NCBI RefSeq assembly: GCF_013403955.1
Contig: NZ_JABFDG010000002.1
Location: 124,001-188,000, forward strand
From: Winogradskyella vidalii
GTDB lineage: Bacteria > Bacteroidota > Bacteroidia > Flavobacteriales > Flavobacteriaceae
Direction: 5' to 3'
Length of the DNA: 64,000 nt
Part shown: piece by piece, positions 51,056 to 60,289 of the stretch
Position numbering within the stretch: position 1 is the stretch's first letter
How the letters are laid out: each line of letters opens with the position of its first letter
Program-made: the position numbers and the translations under genes
Notes under the pieces: model-generated
Database searches by the model: none
Told to the model about the DNA's origin: nothing
What the model saw: only the letters and a program-made list of their open reading frames with translations

Positions 51056-52867
51056 CTACTTTTTCGTACTTATACTCTTTTTTACATTTTCTTCGGCTGT
51101 AGTAACGTTAGATAAATTTATGGCCGTTTCAATCAGTGCTAAATGCGAATATGCTTGTGGAAAGTTACCTAACAAACGTTTCGTTTTAAAATCTATATCT
51201 TCACTAAATAAACCTAAATGGTTACTGTAAGATAATAACTTTTCAAACTGCTTCGTTGCTTTTTGCTCTTCCCCTATTTTGTATAAGCTGTTAATAAACC
51301 AGAATGTACAAATGGTAAATGAAGAGGATGGCAATCCAAAATCATCTTTAGTTTTATAACGGTATAAAAGACCTTCATAACATAAATCGCGCTCAATAGC
51401 TTTTACAGTACTTACAAATTTTGGATGTTTAGCATCTATAAAACCGTATGATTCCATCAATAAAACAGAAGCATCTAAATCTTCAGAATTATAAGCTTGG
51501 GTAAAGGCTTGTGCTTTTTCATTCCAAGCATTTTCCATTATATCCTGACGTATTTCTTTTTCTAAAGCTTCCCATTTTGGTAATTTAGATGTTTTACCTA
51601 AAAGTTTAGACACCTTTAAAGCCTTATCTACAGCAGTCCAACATAACACTTTAGAAAATGTAAAATGCTGATCGCCTTCTCTAAATTCCCAAATACCTTT
51701 GTCTGGCTCTCTCCAGTGTTTACTCACAACCCAAACAATACCTTTGGTCATCGTCCAAAGCTCTTCGCCATTGTCGATATCATTACTAAAGTTTACGAGT
51801 AATTGATGAATTACATCCATTAAAATGCCATAAATATCATTTTGCTTTTGCATGTACGCCGCATTACCTACTCTAACCGGGCTCGAATTTTTGTAACCCG
51901 ATAAATGATCTAAAGATTCTTCGGTTAATTTTTTTTCGCCACTAATACCATACATAATCTGCAACTTCTCATCCTTATCGGGCATTAAGTCAATGATAAA
52001 ATTTAGATAACGTCTAGCAATGTTCTTATGTCCTAACTGCGACATCACTTTAATCACCATAGAGGCATCTCTAATCCAACAGAAACGATAATCCCAATTT
52101 CTAACTTCGCCAATAGTTTCAGGTAAAGAAGTGGTTGCTGCAGCTAAAACCGCACCTGTTTTATCATAACTCAACAACTTTAAAGTCATGGCGCTACGTG
52201 AAATTTGTTCATTAAATTTCTTATATGTTGGTGTACGTTCTAGCCAGTTTAACCAATATACTTTGGTACGCTCGTATTCTAAACTTGCATATTTTAAATT
52301 AGGAACAAATAATTTTTCATTATAACCCACCAAGAAAAAATGATCACCGCCTAAAACAATATTATTGCCATTAATAACGGTCTCTTTATCTAAATCTGTA
52401 TATAAAAATAAGGTATCATAAGTATCCTCATTATTTAGACTCACTATAAAGTCGTCCTTTACATAGGTCGATGTAACACCTTTAGCATATTCTAATTTAG
52501 GATTGTATGCGACTTTTAATTCTGGTTGTCCTGAAACATATTTAAGATATCTAATAAATTCTGGAGGTGAATGATACGTGCCATTAGTCTTATAATACCT
52601 TGGCATAAAATCAACAACTTCAAAAACATCATTGCCTTTACTAAAGCGTGTGATTAATATAGCTGTATTTTCTTGATAAAACTGATCGGTTGTGTAACCC
52701 TCTTCGACTTCAAAACCAAAGCTCCCACCAATAGTATCATCTAACAACTTCGCAAATACAGATGCAGAATCAAATTTGGGTAAACAACACCAATCAATTG
52801 ATGCATTTTTAGACACCAAAGCGGCACTTCTACAATTTCCTATAATTCCATAATCTAAATTATTCAT
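51056..52867 (-). CDS. Glycoside hydrolase family 15 protein (glucoamylase/trehalase type)
   Basis: A 603-residue cytoplasmic (no signal peptide) GH15 enzyme: an N-terminal beta-sandwich (about 1-220, starting YGIIGNCRSAALVSKNASID) and an (alpha/alpha)6 barrel with VRNWDYRFCWIRDASMVIKV (about 255-275). The C-terminal motif LFSEDIDFKTKRLLGNFPQA has the catalytic-base Glu of the family. Members hydrolyse alpha-glucosides, including trehalose. It is divergent from the trehalose synthase/phosphatase gene with an 82-base spacer, so trehalose is a likely substrate, as inference. The pair is common in flavobacteria. Confidence 0.9.
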   Translation of the reverse strand: MNNLDYGIIGNCRSAALVSKNASIDWCCLPKFDSASVFAKLLDDTIGGSFGFEVEEGYTTDQFYQENTAILITRFSKGNDVFEVVDFMPRYYKTNGTYHSPPEFIRYLKYVSGQPELKVAYNPKLEYAKGVTSTYVKDDFIVSLNNEDTYDTLFLYTDLDKETVINGNNIVLGGDHFFLVGYNEKLFVPNLKYASLEYERTKVYWLNWLERTPTYKKFNEQISRSAMTLKLLSYDKTGAVLAAATTSLPETIGEVRNWDYRFCWIRDASMVIKVMSQLGHKNIARRYLNFIIDLMPDKDEKLQIMYGISGEKKLTEESLDHLSGYKNSSPVRVGNAAYMQKQNDIYGILMDVIHQLLVNFSNDIDNGEELWTMTKGIVWVVSKHWREPDKGIWEFREGDQHFTFSKVLCWTAVDKALKVSKLLGKTSKLPKWEALEKEIRQDIMENAWNEKAQAFTQAYNSEDLDASVLLMESYGFIDAKHPKFVSTVKAIERDLCYEGLLYRYKTKDDFGLPSSSFTICTFWFINSLYKIGEEQKATKQFEKLLSYSNHLGLFSEDIDFKTKRLLGNFPQAYSHLALIETAINLSNVTTAEENVKKSISTKK

Positions 52868-52949
52868 TAATTTTTTGGTTTAAAATGAGGATAAAAATTC
52901 AATTTTTTTTAAATTAACGAAAATCTTGAAAACCATCCAAAATATTATC

Positions 52950-55157
52950 ATGAATAAAACAATAATAGTTTCAAACCGATTACCACTTCAAATTTCAATA
53001 GAAGAAGACAAACTCAACGTAACTCCTAGTGTTGGAGGGCTTGCAACAGGAATGAAGTCTGTTCACGCCGACGGAAATGGCATCTGGATTGGTTGGTCTG
53101 GTATTACAGATGAAGATTTAGACGACGAGCTAAAACCTAAAGTCAATGAAAAAATTAAAAATGCTAAATGTAGAGCTGTAGGACTTACAGAAGATGATGT
53201 TAATGATTTCTACCTCGGTTTTAGCAATAGAACATTATGGCCTTTATTTCATTATTTTCTAGAATATACCGAATTTGAAAAACACCAATGGGAAGCTTAT
53301 AAGCGTGTTAATGAAAAATTTGCGAAGGTCGTATTAGACACTATTGAAGAAGGTGACACGGTTTGGGTTCACGATTATCAATTATTACTTTTACCACAAC
53401 TTATAAAAGAAGTTAGACCAGATGTTACAATTGGTTTCTTTCTTCATATTCCATTTCCATCTTATGAAATCTTTAGAACTTTTCCTTGGCGAAAAGAACT
53501 TTTAATTGGTATGTTAGGATCAGATTTAATTGGTTTCCATACTTATGATTATGAGCGTCATTTCTTAAGTTCTGTAAAACGTATTTTACGTCTCGATGTC
53601 AATTTTAACGAGATTACCTATCACGATAGAACTGTAAAAGTAGATTCTTTCCCTATGGGAATAGATTATGATAAGTTTCACAGTGCTGCTGTAGCTCATG
53701 ATAATCCTGACTCACCAAAATCAGAATTACAAAAACGCTTAGACACGCACCTTAATGAAGGTACTGATCAAAAATTTATCCTTACTATAGACCGTTTAGA
53801 TTATACTAAAGGAATTCCTAACCGACTCAAGGCATTTGAACAATTTTTAAACACCTACCCTCAGTATAAAGAAAAAGTAAGATTGGTTATGTTGGCGGTT
53901 CCATCGCGTTCTAATGTGCCACAATATCAAAAATTAAAACGTGAAACCGATGAGCTGGTCGGACGAATTAATGGTGAGTTTTCTACGGTTAGTTGGACAC
54001 CTGTTTGGTATTTCTACCGATCATTACCTTTTGAAAATCTTATTGACTTATACACCTCCTCTGATGTGGCTTTAATAACGCCAGTAAGAGATGGTATGAA
54101 TTTAGTCGCTAAAGAATATGCCGCTACACGTACAAAACAAGATGGCGTACTTATATTGAGTGAAATGGCAGGTGCTGCAAAAGAAATGAACGAAGCAATC
54201 CTCATTAATCCTAATAGTTTTGAAGATTTTGCAACAGCATTGAACAAAGCACTAACGATGCCTTTAGAAGAACAGAAAAGCCGAATGAAATTTTTACAAA
54301 AACGCTTAAAGCGTTATGACGTAGAAAAATGGGCCGAAGAATTCTTTAAAACTTTAGAAAGCACCAATGAATTGCAAGACGTTTTTGTATCAAAAAAAAT
54401 AAATGATACAGAAGAAGAACGTATTGTTAAAAATTTCAAGACTGCAAAAAAACGATTAGTATTATTAGATTATGATGGCACTTTGGTCGGGTTTAAAGAC
54501 AATCCACAAGATGCTAAGCCAGATGCAAAACTTTTTGCACTTTTAGATCAATTCGAAAACCAAAAAGACACTAGATTATGCCTAATTAGTGGAAGAGATA
54601 AGGCCACTTTTGAAGAATGGTATGGCAAAAAAGACTACGATCTTATCACCGATCATGGTGTTTGGATGCGTAAACATAAAAAATGGACGCCTTTAGAAAT
54701 TCTTAAAACGGATTGGATGTCGAGTATAAAACCTATCCTCGAAACTTTTGTAGATCGTACACCGGGCACCTTTATTGAAGAAAAAGAATACTCTTTAGCT
54801 TGGCATTATAGAACAGCAGATCCTGAACTTGCCCAAATTAGAACCACAGAACTTAACACCGTTTTAACCAGTATGGTGACCAATAATGAACTGTCTGTTT
54901 TACAAGGCAATAAAGTTATTGAAATAAAAAGTAGTAATGTTAATAAAGGTCGAGCGACTAGTCAGTTATTAAGAAAAGAAGATTACGATTTTATTCTTAT
55001 TATGGGCGACGATTGGACCGATGAATATATGTTTGAAGCCGCACCAGAATATGCAGATACTATAAAAGTAGGCTATGTAAAGACGAAAGCTAAATATCAA
55101 ATAAAAAATTCTGAAAAAGTAAGAGAACTTCTTGAAAAATTAACTTTAGATGAATAA
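52950..55157 (+). CDS. otsAB: Bifunctional trehalose-6-phosphate synthase / phosphatase
   Basis: A 735-residue fusion. Residues 1-~460 are the OtsA part (GT20): IIVSNRLPLQI, VGGLATGMKSV, HDYQLLLLPQLI, IDRLDYTKGIPNRLKAFEQF and TPVRDGMNLVAKEYAATRT. Residues ~480-735 are the OtsB HAD phosphatase: LLDYDGTLVGF, DHGVWMRKHKKW and IMGDDWTDEYMFEAAPEYA. The enzyme makes trehalose from UDP-glucose and glucose-6-phosphate. The ATG at 52950 is preferred to a TTG 8 codons upstream. It lies divergently to GH15 and overlaps the following M28 gene by 8 bases. Confidence 0.95.
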   Translation: MNKTIIVSNRLPLQISIEEDKLNVTPSVGGLATGMKSVHADGNGIWIGWSGITDEDLDDELKPKVNEKIKNAKCRAVGLTEDDVNDFYLGFSNRTLWPLFHYFLEYTEFEKHQWEAYKRVNEKFAKVVLDTIEEGDTVWVHDYQLLLLPQLIKEVRPDVTIGFFLHIPFPSYEIFRTFPWRKELLIGMLGSDLIGFHTYDYERHFLSSVKRILRLDVNFNEITYHDRTVKVDSFPMGIDYDKFHSAAVAHDNPDSPKSELQKRLDTHLNEGTDQKFILTIDRLDYTKGIPNRLKAFEQFLNTYPQYKEKVRLVMLAVPSRSNVPQYQKLKRETDELVGRINGEFSTVSWTPVWYFYRSLPFENLIDLYTSSDVALITPVRDGMNLVAKEYAATRTKQDGVLILSEMAGAAKEMNEAILINPNSFEDFATALNKALTMPLEEQKSRMKFLQKRLKRYDVEKWAEEFFKTLESTNELQDVFVSKKINDTEEERIVKNFKTAKKRLVLLDYDGTLVGFKDNPQDAKPDAKLFALLDQFENQKDTRLCLISGRDKATFEEWYGKKDYDLITDHGVWMRKHKKWTPLEILKTDWMSSIKPILETFVDRTPGTFIEEKEYSLAWHYRTADPELAQIRTTELNTVLTSMVTNNELSVLQGNKVIEIKSSNVNKGRATSQLLRKEDYDFILIMGDDWTDEYMFEAAPEYADTIKVGYVKTKAKYQIKNSEKVRELLEKLTLDE

Positions 55158-56496
55158 AGCCTTATTACTAGTAACCTTAGCATTAGGCTTTAATCTAAAT
55201 GCTCAAACGGATCTTAAAATTTATGATATTATTGATGCGGTTTCCGAAGAACGGCTTAAAAATGACGTAAAAACTCTAGCCGATTTTGGCACGCGACATA
55301 CGCTTAGTGATACCATTTCTAAAACAAGAGGAATTGGCGCTGCACGCCGTTGGATAAAATCGGAATTCGATGCTATCTCAAAAGATTGTAACGATTGCTT
55401 AGAGGTTTTCTTTCAAAATAATTTTATAGAAAAAGGCCGTAATGCTCGTATTGTTAAAGATGTTAACGTCGTTAATGTGGTGGCCATACAACGTGGCACA
55501 ACACACCCTAACCGTTATATTATAATGAGTGGTGATATAGACTCTAGAGTCACTGACCCTAATGATTTTACCTCAGATGCTCCTGGTGCCAATGATAATG
55601 CTACGGGTATGGCAGGTGCTTTAGAAGCTGCAAGAGTACTATCGCAATATAAATTTGAAAACAGTATTATTTATGTTGGACTTTCAGGCGAAGAGCAAGG
55701 CTTGTTCGGCGGACAAGGCTTGGCCAACTACGCTAAAGATAAGAACTGGGATATAATTGGAGTTTTAAATAATGATATGATTGGAAATATTTCGGGTGTT
55801 GATGGCATTATTGACAATAGAACCTTTCGTATTTTTTCTGAACCTATTACTACGGCAGAAACAAATCCTGAAGCATTAGCCAAACAAGCTAGAGCACGAC
55901 GTTTTTATGGTGGTGAAGTCGATGGAACTTCGCGACAGTTAGCACGTTATGTCTATAAAACCACAAAAACCTACATGCCCGATATGAACCCGATGCTTGT
56001 TTACAGACTAGATCGTTTTGGACGTGGCGGTCATCATCGTCCATTTAATGATGCAGGTTTTCCTGGACTCCGAATTATGGAAGCACATGAAAATTACACC
56101 CAACAGCACCAAGATATCCGTACCGAAAATGGAATTAACTATGGGGATACTTTTGAACATGTCAACTTCCCCTATTGCAAAAAGCTAACCGCAGTGAATG
56201 CGATTACCCTAGCTAGTCTCGCTTCTGCTCCAACATCACCAACCGAAGTCAGTATTGGCGGTATTGTTGAAGCCTCTGCTAAACTTAAATGGAACCAAGT
56301 AGACGGTGCTAAAGGCTATAAAATTTATTGGAGAGATACGACTTCTCCAACTTGGGATTACAGCCGCTATGTAGAGGATATTACAGAATTTACTTTAGAG
56401 GGAATTGTCATTGATAATTTCTTCTTTGGTGTTGCTGCAGTAGCAGAAGACGGCCACGAAAGCGTTGTTGTTTTTCCGAATAAAATTTTAAGATAA
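55150..56496 (+). CDS. Secreted M28-family aminopeptidase
   Basis: A 448-residue exported zinc peptidase with a signal peptide (ending NLNAQ). The M28 core shows MSGDIDSR, APGANDNATGMAGALEAARV (bridging Asp), GLSGEEQGLFGGQGLANYAK (catalytic Glu and Glu ligand), NNDMIGN (Asp) and a C-terminal His (MEAHENYTQQHQD). A fibronectin-like section (about 355-448, KLKWNQVDGAKGYKIYWRDT) follows. Expected to release N-terminal amino acids outside the cytoplasm. It overlaps otsAB by 8 bases and is followed 39 bases later by an M1 peptidase. Confidence 0.88.
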   Translation: MNKALLLVTLALGFNLNAQTDLKIYDIIDAVSEERLKNDVKTLADFGTRHTLSDTISKTRGIGAARRWIKSEFDAISKDCNDCLEVFFQNNFIEKGRNARIVKDVNVVNVVAIQRGTTHPNRYIIMSGDIDSRVTDPNDFTSDAPGANDNATGMAGALEAARVLSQYKFENSIIYVGLSGEEQGLFGGQGLANYAKDKNWDIIGVLNNDMIGNISGVDGIIDNRTFRIFSEPITTAETNPEALAKQARARRFYGGEVDGTSRQLARYVYKTTKTYMPDMNPMLVYRLDRFGRGGHHRPFNDAGFPGLRIMEAHENYTQQHQDIRTENGINYGDTFEHVNFPYCKKLTAVNAITLASLASAPTSPTEVSIGGIVEASAKLKWNQVDGAKGYKIYWRDTTSPTWDYSRYVEDITEFTLEGIVIDNFFFGVAAVAEDGHESVVVFPNKILR

Positions 56497-56535
56497 TAAC
56501 ATACAATACATTATTTTTACCATAGAAATAAGATT

Positions 56536-58170
56536 ATGAAATCTATTGTATGTGCTCTTTTTACCTTGTTTATAATTTCAAGCGGCCAAAGTCAAGGGCT
56601 ACTGACTAAAAAAAACAAATTTACCCATCAAGATACCTTGAGAGGAAGTATTACACCCGAACGCGAATGGTGGGATTTAACCTATTACCATTTAGATATA
56701 GAAGTAAAACCTGAAGAAAAATTTATTTCAGGAAAAAACACCATTCAATATAAAGTCTTAAAACCACATCAGGTGATGCAAATTGATTTGCAAACGCCAT
56801 TACAAATCACAAAAATCCTTCAAGACGGAAAAGAATTACAGGTAAAACATGATGGTAATGCCCATTTTGTAACGCTAATTAATCCACAACATATTGGAGC
56901 GATTAATAATCTTACTGTTTTTTATGAAGGCCAACCTAAGGAGGCCAAACGTGCCCCATGGGACGGTGGTTTTTCTTGGAAAAAAGACAAAAACGGTAAA
57001 CACTTTATAGCCACCTCTTGTCAAGGTTTAGGTGCTAGTGTTTGGTGGCCTAACAAAGACCATATGTATGACGAAGTAGACAGTATGCTTATTAGTGTAA
57101 CCAATCCTAAAGGGCTAACCAACGTCTCTAATGGTAGGTTACAAAAACTGGTAGAAAATGAAAATACAGTAACGTCGCATTGGTTTGTGAGCAACCCGAT
57201 TAACAACTACGGTGTTAATGTTAATATAGGTGATTATACTAATTTCTCTGAAGTATATAAAGGCGAAAATGGCGATTTAGACATGAATTATTATGTTTTA
57301 AAAGATAATCTTAAAAAAGCCAAAGAACAATTTAAAGATGCCCCTAAAATGATGGAAGCTTTTGAATATTGGTTTGGTCCTTATCCTTTTTATGAAGACA
57401 GTTTTAAATTGGTGGAAGTGCCTTATTTAGGTATGGAACACCAAAGTTCAGTTACCTACGGCAACCAATATAAAGACGGTTATTTAGGCCGGGATTTATC
57501 AGGAACTGGTTGGGGTTTAAAGTTTGATTTTATTATTATACATGAAGCCGGACACGAGTGGTTTGCTAATAATATTACCATTAAGGATATTGCTGACATG
57601 TGGATTCATGAAGGGTTTACGTCCTATTCTGAAAATCTATTTTTAGATTATTACTATGGAAAAGAAGCTGCATCGGATTATGTAATTGGCACACGTAAAA
57701 ATATTCAAAACGATAGACCTTTAATTGGCACTTACGATGTGAATAATGAGGGCTCTAGCGATATGTATTACAAAGGTGCAAACATATTACACACGCTTCG
57801 TCAACTCATTGAAGATGATGAAAAATGGAGACAAATTCTGAGAGGTTTAAATTCAGAATTTTATCATCAAACGGTGACTACAAAACAGATTGAAAATTAT
57901 TTAAGTGAGCACTCAGGTATTGATTTAACTGCGTTTTTTAATCAATATTTGAGAACGACTAAAATTCCAACTTTAGAATACAGTATTAAAAATGGCAAAT
58001 TAAAATACCGATGGATAAATGCAGTTGAAAATTTTAAAATGCCTATTCAAGTAGACATTGATGGCAAATCAGAATGGTTATTTCCTAAGGCAGAATGGCA
58101 ATCTAAAAAAGTAACTTCTGAAGACTTTATCATTGATAGAGATTTTTATGTCAACGTAAAAAAAATATAA
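56536..58170 (+). CDS. M1-family metallopeptidase
   Basis: A 544-residue exported aminopeptidase-like protein with a signal peptide (ending ISSGQSQG). The zinc site HEAGHEWFANNITIKDIADM runs on to WIHEGF, giving His336, Glu337, His340 and the third ligand Glu359 at the expected 18-residue distance. The exopeptidase motif GAMEN appears as LGMEHQSS. The catalytic-Tyr region DMYYKGANILHTLR is present. It lacks the long C-terminal helical domain of full-size M1 enzymes, as is common for shorter Bacteroidota members. It is 3 bases from the next gene. Confidence 0.9.
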   Translation: MKSIVCALFTLFIISSGQSQGLLTKKNKFTHQDTLRGSITPEREWWDLTYYHLDIEVKPEEKFISGKNTIQYKVLKPHQVMQIDLQTPLQITKILQDGKELQVKHDGNAHFVTLINPQHIGAINNLTVFYEGQPKEAKRAPWDGGFSWKKDKNGKHFIATSCQGLGASVWWPNKDHMYDEVDSMLISVTNPKGLTNVSNGRLQKLVENENTVTSHWFVSNPINNYGVNVNIGDYTNFSEVYKGENGDLDMNYYVLKDNLKKAKEQFKDAPKMMEAFEYWFGPYPFYEDSFKLVEVPYLGMEHQSSVTYGNQYKDGYLGRDLSGTGWGLKFDFIIIHEAGHEWFANNITIKDIADMWIHEGFTSYSENLFLDYYYGKEAASDYVIGTRKNIQNDRPLIGTYDVNNEGSSDMYYKGANILHTLRQLIEDDEKWRQILRGLNSEFYHQTVTTKQIENYLSEHSGIDLTAFFNQYLRTTKIPTLEYSIKNGKLKYRWINAVENFKMPIQVDIDGKSEWLFPKAEWQSKKVTSEDFIIDRDFYVNVKKI

Positions 58171-58173
58171 CTA

Positions 58174-58746
58174 TTGGAAGTTCCTGAAATATACTTTAAA
58201 ACGGCTGCAGAATGGCGCCAATGGTTACACAATAATCATGATTCAGCAGAGGCGATACACTTAATTTTCTACAAAGTCGATCATAAAAATGAGTCCATGC
58301 GTTGGGAAGAGGCTGTAAAAGTGGCACTTTGTTATGGCTGGATAGACTCAACCGTAAAAAGTTTAGGTGACGGCAAACGCCGACAGTATTTCTGTCCTAG
58401 AAAACCTAAAAGTGTTTGGAGTGCTGTAAACAAAAACTACATTAAAGAATTACAGGAGGCCAACCTAATGCATCCAAACGGTAATGAATCTATTAAGGTA
58501 GCAAAAGAAAATGGCAGCTGGACCGCTTTAGACACCGTTGAAAAAGGTATTATTCCTGAGAATCTTCAACGTGCATTTGATAAAAACAAAAACGCTTATA
58601 CCAATTTTATCAACTTCGCACCGAGTTATAAAAAAGGCTATTTATATTGGCTTAACCAAGCCAAACGCGAGGATACCAAACAAAAAAGAATCGCAGAGAT
58701 TATAAAACTCTGCGATGCTAATATTAAAAATCGTGGTAATCGGTAA
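58174..58746 (+). CDS. YdeI/OmpD-associated family protein
   Basis: A 190-residue protein of the YdeI family ('bacteriocin-protection' annotation): AEWRQWLHNNHDSAEAIHLI, KVALCYGWIDSTVKSLGDGK, CPRKPKSVWSAVNKNYIKEL and the C-terminal YLYWLNQAKREDTKQKRIAE. The start is TTG at 58174, 3 bases after the M1 stop; no ATG is available before the conserved part. Function is not known in detail. Convergent to the AAA+ gene with 2 bases between. Confidence 0.87.
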   Translation: MEVPEIYFKTAAEWRQWLHNNHDSAEAIHLIFYKVDHKNESMRWEEAVKVALCYGWIDSTVKSLGDGKRRQYFCPRKPKSVWSAVNKNYIKELQEANLMHPNGNESIKVAKENGSWTALDTVEKGIIPENLQRAFDKNKNAYTNFINFAPSYKKGYLYWLNQAKREDTKQKRIAEIIKLCDANIKNRGNR

Positions 58747-58748
58747 TT

Positions 58749-60206
58749 TTATAAACCACTGATATAATTACCGTAAGGATCTTGAAATTGTAGGCCTTCC
58801 GAATAACTATACTTACTCAATTTTTTAAATTGTGCCAGTCCCCAAAGAATAAATTCTTTTTCAAAATACACATCTTTCGGGTCAATTTCGGGTTGGTAAT
58901 TGGCAATCAAAGCATCTAAAGGCGTGATCTCATCTAACTTTGTTTTATAGGTTTCGTCGTTATATTCATTTAACAATTCAAACCCATCGCCATTGAAGAA
59001 CCAAGAAATTAAATCATCATAAGGCGTTTCATCACCTTGTTTTTCTAACTTCTCTACTTTAGGAAAGTATTTAGGAAATAAGGTTTTAACAGCAGCGTCC
59101 ATTAAAGCATTGGCTACAAAATCGGCGCCTTCTTGTTCGCCTTCATAAACTAATTCTACTTTTCCTGTAATGGCCGGAATGACCCCTACAAAATCGGATA
59201 ATCGAATTGAGGTCTCCGCATCACCAGCTAGTAAAGCACGACGTTCTGCAGTACTTAAGAGATTTTCAAAGGCGGTAATACTCATACGTGCACTGACACC
59301 ACTTTTTACGTCTACATATTCGCTTTCTCGCGCTTCAAAACTAATTTGCTCTAATACATCTTTGGCCAATTCAGGAACATAAACAGATTCAGATTGTCTA
59401 GTGTCTAGTTTCGCCTCTTGTGATGTAATAGTTCTTGCTGTTTCTATATTTTCAGGATAATGTGTTAAAATCTGAGAACCAATTCTATCTTTTAAAGGCG
59501 TAACAATACTGCCTCTATTGGTATAATCTTCAGGATTTGCCGTAAATACAAATTGCATATCTAAAGCTAGTCGTAATTTAAAGCCTCTAATTTGAATATC
59601 ACCTTCTTGTAAAATATTAAATAAAGCCACCTGAATACGTGCTTGTAAATCGGGCAATTCGTTTATAACAAAAATACAACGGTTAGCACGCGGAATCATT
59701 CCATAATGAATCACACGATCATCGGCATAACTTAATTTTAAATTCGCTGCTTTTATGGGATCAACATCACCAATCAAATCTGCAACGGTAACATCTGGCG
59801 TGGCTAATTTTTCTGCAAAACGATCATCACGATGTAACCACGTAATTGGTGTTTCATCTCGTTTTTCGGCAATTAATTCTACTGCAAATCTAGAGATTGG
59901 TGCCAATGGATCGTCATTTATCTCAGAACCTTCAACAACCGGAATGTATTCATCTAAAAGCGTCACCATCTTGCGTGCCAAACGTGTTTTTGCCTGACCT
60001 CGTAATCCAAGTAAATTAATATTATGACGCGATAAAATAGCACGCTCTAATTCTGGAATTACCGTATTTTCATAACCATGAATTCCTTCAAAGGTGGTTG
60101 TCTTATTTTTTATATTTTCAATTAAATTATCACGCAATTCATCTTTTATAGATTTAGATTGGTAACCTGATGCTTTTAATTCGCCTAATGTTTTTATGTC
60201 TTTCAT
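58749..60206 (-). CDS. MoxR/magnesium chelatase ChlI-like AAA+ ATPase
   Basis: A 485-residue AAA+ protein. Walker A is GLRGQAKTR (about 67-75 from the start used), the Walker B region reads RCIFVINELPDLQARIQVAL, and the downstream VFTANPEDYTNRGSIVTPLK has the sensor Asn. ATPases of this type act with a VWA-domain partner, which is encoded by the next gene upstream at 61420, so the two are probably a chaperone-like complex. I use the ATG at 60206 because the six codons before it, from 60224, lie in an intergenic repeat (60211-60285) shared with 44.6 kb. It should not be called a sigma-54 activator. The substrate is unknown. Confidence 0.83.
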   Translation of the reverse strand: MKDIKTLGELKASGYQSKSIKDELRDNLIENIKNKTTTFEGIHGYENTVIPELERAILSRHNINLLGLRGQAKTRLARKMVTLLDEYIPVVEGSEINDDPLAPISRFAVELIAEKRDETPITWLHRDDRFAEKLATPDVTVADLIGDVDPIKAANLKLSYADDRVIHYGMIPRANRCIFVINELPDLQARIQVALFNILQEGDIQIRGFKLRLALDMQFVFTANPEDYTNRGSIVTPLKDRIGSQILTHYPENIETARTITSQEAKLDTRQSESVYVPELAKDVLEQISFEARESEYVDVKSGVSARMSITAFENLLSTAERRALLAGDAETSIRLSDFVGVIPAITGKVELVYEGEQEGADFVANALMDAAVKTLFPKYFPKVEKLEKQGDETPYDDLISWFFNGDGFELLNEYNDETYKTKLDEITPLDALIANYQPEIDPKDVYFEKEFILWGLAQFKKLSKYSYSEGLQFQDPYGNYISGL

Positions 60207-60210
60207 ACTA

Positions 60211-60285
60211 TAGCTTTTGGCCATTAGCCTCTAGCTATTAGCTGGCTCGTTTGAGCAAAAGGCTAATACCTAAAAGCTAAAAGCA
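60211..60285. repeat. Intergenic repeat, GCTAATGGCCAAAAGC type
   Basis: A spacer filled with short forms of AAAAGCTA and GCTAATGGCC. Reverse-strand 60213-60228 (GCTAATGGCCAAAAGC) matches 44658-44673 in 15 of 16 bases. It lies directly before the AAA+ gene start. Confidence 0.6.
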
Positions 60286-60289
60286 TTTT

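Noticed and set aside
58749..60206. Sigma-54 interacting regulator
   Set aside because: There is no GAFTGA loop and no DNA-binding domain; the VWA partner beside it marks a MoxR/ChlI-type AAA+ protein.
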